DNA of 64,000 nucleotides. Origin: Alnus glutinosa. Taxonomy: Eukaryota; Streptophyta; Magnoliopsida; Fagales; Betulaceae. Numbering within the stretch: position 1 is the stretch's first letter; each line of letters opens with the position of its first letter. The stretch is taken from positions 2,189,001 through 2,253,000 of the forward strand of contig NC_084886.1 in assembly GCF_958979055.1 (NCBI RefSeq). The letters run 5' to 3'. Below are positions 51,500 to 64,000 of the stretch, in pieces. The translations under genes were made by a program, and so were the position numbers. The notes beneath the pieces were generated by a model. That model was not told the origin of the DNA. It did not search any database and saw nothing but the letters and a program-made list of their open reading frames with translations.

Positions 51500-54400
51500 T
51501 TGGAATTTGGACAAAGCTTTTTAAACCGCTAAAAATTGTCAATATTTCAAGGCCAGTAAAAAGATGAAAATAACTTTATAATTTTTTTAATAAGACAAAA
51601 ATAACCTTAAAATTAGAAGAAGAAAAAAACGAAATTTAATTTTTTTTAAAATTAAACTTTTTAATTTTTAAAAAGAAAACAATTTTATTTTTTTAATTTC
51701 ATTTAAGAAAAAAAAATTTTAATTTTTAAAATAATGATTTTTTTTAAAATTAATTTTAAAAAAAATGATTTTTTTTTTCTATTGATTTTTAAATTTGACC
51801 GCTCCAGGCTTTTATGTATTTCTTTTTTAAATTTTTGTTTATAGTTTTTTTTAAAAAAATAGTATTTCTTTTATTTTATGAAGTGTATTTTCATAATAGG
51901 GTAACATTGATAGTTTTTAGTAATTTAAAAGGACATTGTCCAAATTAAAAATTTAGAGAGGACATTGACAATTGGGTAATAATTTACCCAAATAAATAAG
52001 ATAAATGAACTACTGAATTAGATGTGAGTTTTCTGGTTGACGAGGAAAGAGAGAAAAAGTGATGCCCACATAAAAAGAGAGATGGTATGGAATTTTTTAT
52101 GATTAAAATAAACAATGTAGCTATCCACATTTAGTCCTACAAATTTTATTGTAAAAAAACGAAAGAAAAAGGGTGAAGTCTTCAAATACATTTATGCTTT
52201 GTTTGTTTCGACGTAAAATGTATTCCGTTATAAAATATTTTCAACGAAATCATTTTTCTGAAAAATAATAATATTCTTGAAAATATTTTTTGAGTGTTTG
52301 GCTATGAAAAAATTACCAACAACGAAAAACTACAAGTGACGAAATTCCAGTAATTGTGGTCAAAATTCGACAGCTTTGGCCAGATTCTGTCGCCGACCGA
52401 TAAAATTCCTACTAGTTTCGCCGGAATCCGACTACTATTGCCATAATCTGGCGTTGTCACTGGAATCCGGCGCAAATGGCAGAATTTTGGCCAAAATCGT
52501 CAGAATCCAGCTATGGTGGTTGGAATCCGGTGCAAATAGCCAGATTCCGACACCGGCCGGCTGAATTCCAGCGACAGTGGCCGGAATCCAGCAGCTAATG
52601 TCGCTGGATTCCGGTGCCTGAAACCCAAAATCTGGAAACTTTCGGCGCAAATTTGGGCCCCTAACAAATTCTAATGTCCAGTGATAACGAATTCTCATGA
52701 ATGTGCATGAAAAAATGAAGAGCTTAAATTTCACCACTGTTGTTTTTATGTTAGCCCAAAAAAAAAATACGGGGTAGCCATTGTGTTTTAAGATGATAGT
52801 TGGGATACGAGTAATTGAGGTGGCTTGGCTGGAGTAAAAGAGCCATTGTCGTGGCTTATTGACAAGAGAATAAGAGATATGCAGCATTATCAGGACAGCC
52901 TGGACAGGCATGTCAAAGCTTAGTGACTATAGTCACTGGACGGTGTGGTTTCATGTCAGCCCACACATTTCGGTGGGCCGCTGTATCTGGTTGTGTTCCT
53001 GCATTGGCCCACTTCATCAATTAGACCCTAATGAGTCCATTGGATTGGATTGACCCTTTTTTTTTTTTTTTTAACCTGTTAAAGCGAGCTGGGCCAAATG
53101 GGTTAATAACCTTACCTGGATGCCCAATCCTTAACCCGAAAACACCGATGTTAAGCCGCCACCACCTCAAGCGGTGGCTACGGCGAGGGGAAAATGTTAG
53201 CTTATCAAAATAATATAATAGAATAGTGGTGAAAAATTTAGACATATCGTCAACCATATTTGTTCAAGCAAATTAGTAAATAAAAAAACCTCTATAATAT
53301 CTTTCAAACTATGCCTAATTATGTCATTAGACCGTATTGATGGAATAGCTCTTTATTTATAGTCTAAGTTAGGGACCTTCAATTAAAATTGAATCCTATT
53401 TATTACTCTTATCAAGAAATAAGAATTAAAATAAACATCAATTATGGTTTTGATTCCGCATATAATTTCTTATTTTGAATAAATTACAGAACACACGTAA
53501 TTATATTTAATTTAAACCACAGTAAAAACATGTTACACATAGACCGCCCTTAATTATATTAGAGAATTTCTTAAGCAAAGTTCCTTCATCCCTCTAGCTA
53601 GTCTTTATAGTTAAAACAAAAGGGCGTACTAGTTGACCATTGTATGCAAGAGTTTTAATTAATTAATTTGCTATTTATTTATTTATTATTTTGTGTGGAG
53701 AAGAGAAAAGTTGCCGTGCATGGTGTACCATGATGGTATGTACAATAAAAGTGCCGTACCATGATTACCATCATGGTAGAGAATACTGAACTTTACATAT
53801 ATACCATGAGCTCTTTGTCATTTTATTTTATTTTATTTTTTAATATTATAAATGATATGTATCGTTATTTTATTGGCTTTGATGTAGCATACTAACAGAA
53901 TTCGTCAAGTATTTTGATAAAATTTGACAACAATAAAATAAATTGTTATTTATGTATATCTCATAAACCTCTCAGTTTATTTTGATACTAGAAAGAGCTT
54001 ATTACTGAAGCGTTTTCGTAATTTTATTTTTTAAAAAAAATTCACGTAAGTAGGGTTAGACGGGATTTGTACAAAAATTGTAAACGTGTCATATTTTTAA
54101 ATAATATACTTACTACTATTTTATAATGATTTTACAATTTTCGAGACTTGTAACACTTTCCAATCATATCTTGACACGTGTTCAAAATTTAAAAGAAATC
54201 GGAAAATAGTAGTAGCTATATATAGTTATAAACTTCAATTTCTCTATTTTATGATTCTTTTCATAAATATATAATATTCTCGGAGATCTTTTTATTCCTA
54301 ATTAATACACAGCGTCAGCCTGTTATTGGTCAGATACGTTACAGGCGAGGTATTACTACAATTCTACAAATTAAAATTATGTAACACAAACGTTTGGGAG

Positions 54401-54570
54401 GCGCATGCCGACTTCTGGACACCGAAAATGTAGGAGGAACCTTCCCCACCCCTCCACCAATGGAGTTTCCATCCCATATCACGTGTCAGCGCGCCATTGT
54501 TGACTCATTCATTTCCATCTACGCATGCCCTAGCTTCCTATATTTTCGGGCTTTGCATTAAAACCGTGGG
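51500..54570. other. Intergenic, T/A-tract rich and repeat rich
   Basis: T/A tracts dominate 51570-51900. A GC-rich imperfect repeat lies at about 52340-52630. Near 53358-53400 there is similarity to the repeat scrap at 4888-4925. ACCATGATGGTA-type inverted words occur at about 53727-53780. No gene was recognised. Confidence 0.4.
52340..52630. repeat. Imperfect CCGGAATCCGGC repeat cluster
   Basis: The words GGAATCCGGCGCAAAT, GGAATCCGGTGCAAAT, GCCGGAATCCAGC, GCTGGATTCCGGTG and related forms recur about every 30-40 bp. Several are palindromic (GGAATCC with GGATTCC). Upstream, TTTGTTTCGACGTAAAATG (about 52198) resembles the start of a plant DNA-transposon-like repeat. Exact borders were not found. 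Confidence 0.6.
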
Positions 54571-54574
54571 TTGG

Positions 54575-54583
54575 CATATATAT
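54575..54583 (+). promoter_or_regulatory. TATA box of the B12D-like gene
   Basis: CATATATAT lies about 100 bp upstream of the ATG at 54677, with CT-rich leader-like DNA between. The assignment rests on motif and position. Confidence 0.45.
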
Positions 54584-54676
54584 CTTCCGTGTTTTGTTTC
54601 TCTTTTGAAAGTTTTTCGGAGAAGGGTTCCTTCTTTCTGGGTTAGTCTCTTCTCTCGTCTCTCCTGCGACTCCGCC

Positions 54677-55688
54677 ATGGCTTCTTCCTCTGCCGTCAAC
54701 AGATGGTTAAGGCCTGAGGTACTTTTTTGTGTGATATATATATAGTGTAGAAAAAGAAAGGTTTTTGTCAATTGGTATTTTATGTTATTTTGGTTTCGAG
54801 CTATATATGAAAGAAAGCTGACATGTTTTGTTGTATTGCTATGTTATATGATAAATATGGATCTCTGGATCAGAGATCTGGGTTGGTTGGTTGGTGTTCT
54901 GTTTCTTTGATATTGGACCCTATTGTTTATTTCTTTATTCAGGCTTTAAAGATACTAATGTTTTGATAAGGCTTGACATGAAGCATGTTTGTCCATGATG
55001 ATATCTCTGATTTGATTTGTCTCGTTGGACTCATTGCCATGAAAAACTGGTTGGCATGTAATTGATTAATATGTATTGCCCAGATCAAGATAAATGGATT
55101 TTAAGTCGTTCAACACTGCAACATAGCATAAATCAATTAAACATTAGGACCACTCATTTGCTAGGCTCATATATATGTATTGTGCAAAACTGTTGATACT
55201 TTGAAAGCAATACCTTATTGATGTTAATTTGTTCTTAAATTTTCCCCATTGGTATAGGTGTATCCACTCTTTGCAGCAGTTGGTGTAGCTGTTGGCATTT
55301 GTGGCATGCAACTTATAAGGAATATCTGCACCAACCCTGAAGTGAGGTATATATATGTTTTATGCTATTCTCTGTTCCAAATCTATTTCTATGATGATAC
55401 AACAACGTTGTCATTTGTATCTCTGTGAATTCCTCTTTTATAAGATATGTTGCAATTTTTTTTGACATAGGTTGTAAGAAATAAAAAAGTGTACGTCCAT
55501 ATGCAATAGTTTAACAATCCAATTTGAATTGTGCTATCAGGGTAACCAAAGAGAACAGAACAGCAGGAGTGCTTGACAACTTTGAGGAGGGTGAGAAATA
55601 TGCAGAACATGGCCTCAGGAAGTTTGTCCGCAGCAGATCCCCTCAGATCATGCCATCCGTCAACAAGTTCTTCTCAGATCCAAACTGA
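54677..55688 (+). CDS. B12D / complex I MLRQ-subunit-like small mitochondrial protein, 3 exons
   Basis: Exons are 54677-54718, 55258-55346 and 55541-55688, with in-phase GT-AG introns, giving 92 residues. The protein begins MASSSAVNRWLRPEVYPLF, then a single hydrophobic segment (AAVGVAVGICGMQLI, about 21-35), and then the family block RNICTNPEVRVTKENRTAGV. It ends RSPQIMPSVNKFFSDPN. This pattern is that of plant B12D proteins, which share the NDUFA4/MLRQ fold and are linked to mitochondrial respiratory complexes. The N-terminus is short and has no long presequence, as usual for the family. The first ATG after the TATA box opens the conserved block. A poly(A) signal-like AATAAA lies near 55853. 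Confidence 0.9.
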
Positions 55689-56519
55689 ATCGAATGCTGG
55701 GATTTCTCCACCTTAGTAGAAATTTGTCTTTTGAAAATGGCGTTTGTCTGCTTATATAACTGATTGAATAGGAGAGAATGACATAAAATTTGTTTTCTAA
55801 AAGAAGAAATGAGAGGCCAAGTTGTTGGTGGCTCATCATCTTGACCATTGAATAATAAAGTCTATATTTGCACGCTGTACCTCGTCTTTCTTGTTCTTCC
55901 TTTTGTCACATCAAATTTATAAGAGGCTTATAATAAAAGATATAGTACGTGCCTATGAGCTCTTGTCAATTGAACTTGGTCCTGCAGGCAAAAGTTTGAG
56001 AATCCTTTTCAATTACCAAATGGTTGCGCGTGCATAAAGCATTTTGAAACCAATATTACCCTGCCAAAAGAAGAGTTGGGGTCCATGGACATGGAAAATG
56101 GATTTCGTTTTCCAGAATTTACAGAGATTGTATACCATTCACATATCTTCTGCAATGTGAAAAATGTGAAGATCACAAAATTTAACAATTAGAGTTCGAT
56201 TAAGTAGTTTCCACATAAAAGGAAGGATAACATACTTTAGAGGTCATTGGGGTTTAAAATTTTATTAAGATGTGATCAAGTCACTCTTTAAAGTATGCCC
56301 GTTATCAAATTGTTAATCTGCAAACTTACCGTTAAAGCTTTTATAGGAAATTGTGACATTTTGTTGTAAGATCATGTCGGACCGAATAAAATAGCTCCAC
56401 ATACAAAAAAAGTGGATTCCACTTGACATACGAAGAAAAAACCAAAAAAGGAAAAAGTGGGTGGGTGTGTTGGTCACCCTACCCACCCATGCTCACTAAC
56501 GATATGCCCACACCCTCCT
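55689..56519. other. 3' flank of the B12D-like gene
   Basis: The first 170-200 bp are the likely 3' UTR, with AATAAA near 55853. The rest is intergenic, without a recognised gene. Confidence 0.4.
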
Positions 56520-56860
56520 TCGAGACCAGAATCCTCTTCAGTCGCTTTCAACTGGAGAGGAGCTAGGATCAGGATCCTCTTCAGTTGAGAGGAACTGGAG
56601 AGGAGCCGATCCTTTATATTTAGGAGTATTTTGTAATTTCACATGGTGTTAAATTACAAAAATACCCCTAAATATAAAAGGACCGGCTTCTCTCTAGTTG
56701 AAAATCAATTGGAGAGAATTCTGATGTGAGGAGCCGATTCCTTATAACATGAGGGCGGAATTATAATTTTATTTTTTATTTGAACAATTCTACCCTCGTG
56801 TATAAGGAATCAGCTCTTCTCCAATTGGTTTCAATCGGAGAGGATTCTAGTCCCTCCGCC
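56520..56860. repeat. Nested palindromic (fold-back) MITE-like elements
   Basis: Two hairpins stand in tandem. The first pairs 56602-56639 (GAGCCGATCCTTTATATTTA) with 56651-56692 (TAAATATAAAAGGACCGGCT). The second pairs 56730-56762 (GAGCCGATTCCTTATAACAT) with 56785-56819 (GTGTATAAGGAATCAGCTC). The outer arms, GACCAGAATCCTCTTCAG at 56524-56541 and the reverse complement of GGAGAGGATTCTAGTC near 56837-56852, also pair. The units share the arm GAGAGGAGCCGAT, so this is one family inserted in or next to itself. It has no coding capacity. Confidence 0.8.
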
Positions 56861-57114
56861 AATGGGCATAAAAAATACAAAGGATCAACTATACTCAATT
56901 GACATAACATGAGACTTTAAAAATACCTCTTATATTTGGGAGTTTGATTTACAGTGTTATCATGCAAGAAGAAGAGCCTACTATGATACTCCTAATACAT
57001 GGATGAACACTTGTTTGAACTCAAAGACATGGATAAGTTAGCTATCTGCCGGTTCGTTAGCAATTGGCTCCATGCTTTGCATTGATAACATCATTCCCGC
57101 TTTGAGCCATTATG
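56861..57114. other. Short intergenic spacer
   Basis: No gene or repeat was recognised between the fold-back elements and the LTR relic. Confidence 0.3.
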
Positions 57115-57203
57115 TGTTAAAATATAAATTAAATGATTAAATTTATCCATTTTTATAAGCTTAAGTTTTTAGGATAAGTGATAATTTAACATGATACCAG
57201 AGC
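57115..57203 (+). mobile_element. LTR relic with a primer-binding-site-like tail
   Basis: A 77-bp TG...CA block (57115-57191) has TGTTAAAATATAAATTAAAT at its start, AAGCTTAAG in the middle and ATAATTTAACA at its end. It is followed directly by TGATACCAGAGC (57192-57203), one change from the tRNA-iMet primer-binding word TGGTATCAGAGC up to order. This is the 5' LTR edge of a small LTR retrotransposon or TRIM. No second LTR or coding part was found. It is of the same family as the relics at 19283-19504 and 24112-24136. Old. Confidence 0.6.
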
Positions 57204-57894
57204 AAACGTCTTGAATTCGAACCCCGCTTTGATGTTAAAAGGTGGAATATTGCTTTTGAAAGCTTTGGCTATCTTATGATGATTCTCATCTTTTTAGAGG
57301 CATTTGCTTAAAAGGATTCAAACATTGAATACAGATTTTGGAGTTCGAGTCGGAGAATCTTTTCTTTGGAATCAGACACTCTAGGCCCGCAGCACTGACA
57401 CGTTCATATATATGTTTGTAGAGCTTGGAAAGCACATGAGAGAAGTGTAATGATTTTCCCCATTTCTGAACTGAAACAGTTCTTTTTGTACCAACAATCT
57501 TCATGCTTTAGCTCACACTGCTAAACCACAAAAGAAGACGGGAAAGAATGGCTCAAAGAAGTTCTTGGGGGCGGTTATAGTTGTCCGCAATATTGGTCAA
57601 CTCGATCTGTGGTGACAATATTTGATTATTTGGGCAATGGTGTTGCCAACCCAAATATTGTCTCATTTTATGACAAAAATGCAGTTAGAAACTATGTCAA
57701 CGTTGTCATCTATGAATTATAGTTGTCTCTTTGTTTGCAAGTCATGAATCTTGAAGGTGTCAATTGTCAGAGCTGTTGCTGTCAGTCTCTTTTTAGCCCC
57801 TCGATCGGGGCATTTCCATTCGTTAGATTGTAATGATTGACCTTCTGGCTTGCAAGGGCGTTGCTGCAGTCTTCATCATAATCTCTGCCCTTCC
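57204..57894. other. ABCC gene 3' flank
   Basis: No further gene is seen. The bases next to 57894 are the likely 3' UTR of the ABCC transporter gene. Confidence 0.35.
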
Positions 57895-63491
<5,597 letters not shown>

Positions 63492-63550
63492 ACTTCAAAG
63501 AATCCCTAGCTTGGCTAAGAACTATCAATGAAGGGAGAGAAACAGACCTG

Positions 63551-63560
63551 CATATATATA
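63551..63560 (-). promoter_or_regulatory. TATA box of the ABCC gene
   Basis: The minus strand reads TATATATATG about 60-70 bp upstream of the ATG at 63491. It predicts a leader of about 30-35 nt. Confidence 0.5.
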
Positions 63561-63561
63561 A

Positions 63562-64000
63562 CTCCTCATATTAAAATGACAGAAAAACAGTGACAACCCA
63601 ATTCAGATAAGTAGCCAAGCATTGATGGAGAAAAAAACAGAATTGAAATTGAAATTAATTCATGAAACCATAACAGATTCAGAGGATGAGTTAAAAAAAA
63701 TAAGTAGGTCCTGTTAAAGAGGAGAAAACCTGTAAAAATATGAAGGACGCACGTGGCTCTTTTAGGGTGGTGACAAAGAGGTACAGCCGCTTTACACATG
63801 GTCTGGTGAAAGCCTTCATAAATAGCACAAAAACCATCCTCATCGCCAGAGTCAGTGTCGGCCAATCTCTATTCCTCTAAGCTCTGAATGAAATAAAAAT
63901 GTTAGAAAATTTTAATGGGGACCAGAATCATAACCGTCTCTCGCATCTCTCTGATTTTGTTAATCATGTCTGATGTCTCTTTGCAGACTTGAAATGTGTT
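63562..64000. other. ABCC upstream region to window end
   Basis: A minus-strand open frame at 63566-63865 begins with TTG and has no recognisable domain. The stretch has acceptor-like (TTTCATTCAG) and donor-like words on the minus strand, so a leader exon of the ABCC gene or the edge of another gene is possible. Nothing can be assigned. Confidence 0.3.

Noticed and set aside
63566-63865. 99-codon frame upstream of the ABCC gene as a gene start
   Set aside because: It opens with TTG, has no domain, and runs through the ABCC promoter region.

Overview
The window looks like nuclear DNA of a flowering plant, most likely a woody eudicot. It is AT-rich, with intron-bearing genes whose products match plant families (plastid KASR, LHT amino-acid permease, P-class PPR protein, cytosolic GAPC, ABCC15-like transporter). 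Between the genes lie microsatellites, small palindromic elements, LINE and SINE copies and LTR-retrotransposon relics. No bacterial-type operon, CRISPR array or rRNA was seen. The only tRNA-like sequences are SINE heads.

Layout from left to right: a broken S-protein-homologue (SPH) gene (376-722); a 3.07-kb LTR-type fossil with a 5-bp target duplication (1393-4459); a non-LTR retroposon with a 17-bp target duplication (5532-6448); KASR (6985-9956, +, 11 exons); a single-exon TLC-domain gene (11210-11959, +); DNA polymerase alpha subunit B, POLA2 (12566-18576, -, 16 exons); a small LTR relic (about 19283-19504); an LHT1-type permease (20547-22817, -, 7 exons); a 5'-truncated LINE (about 24137-25293, -); a soluble ankyrin-repeat gene (27181-29999, -, 2 exons); a long intergenic stretch with SINE and LTR debris (30000-35979); an intronless PPR gene (35980-37449, -); a second copy of the retroposon family (39283-40329); GAPC (41453-44309, -, 12 coding exons) with a 31-bp minisatellite upstream; a SINE (46081-46204); a small twin-CX9C gene resembling COA4 (48589-49256, -, 3 exons); repeat-rich DNA; a B12D/MLRQ-like gene (54677-55688, +, 3 exons); nested palindromic elements (56520-56860); an LTR relic (57115-57203); and an ABCC15-like transporter (57895-63491, -, 10 exons).

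The genes share no single pathway. Each intron-bearing gene model was assembled by hand: every exon-exon phase closes and the predicted protein has the usual family length (KASR 330, POLA2 621, LHT 447, ankyrin 669, GAPC 340, COA4-like 84, B12D-like 92, ABCC15-like 1453 residues). Three introns need a GC donor instead of GT, one in POLA2 and two in the ABCC gene.

I found no clearly new multi-gene system. The points most worth checking are the two-copy retroposon family, the GC-AG introns, the minisatellite and paired G-boxes upstream of GAPC, the E2F and telo-box motifs at POLA2, the nested fold-back elements, and the broken SPH gene.
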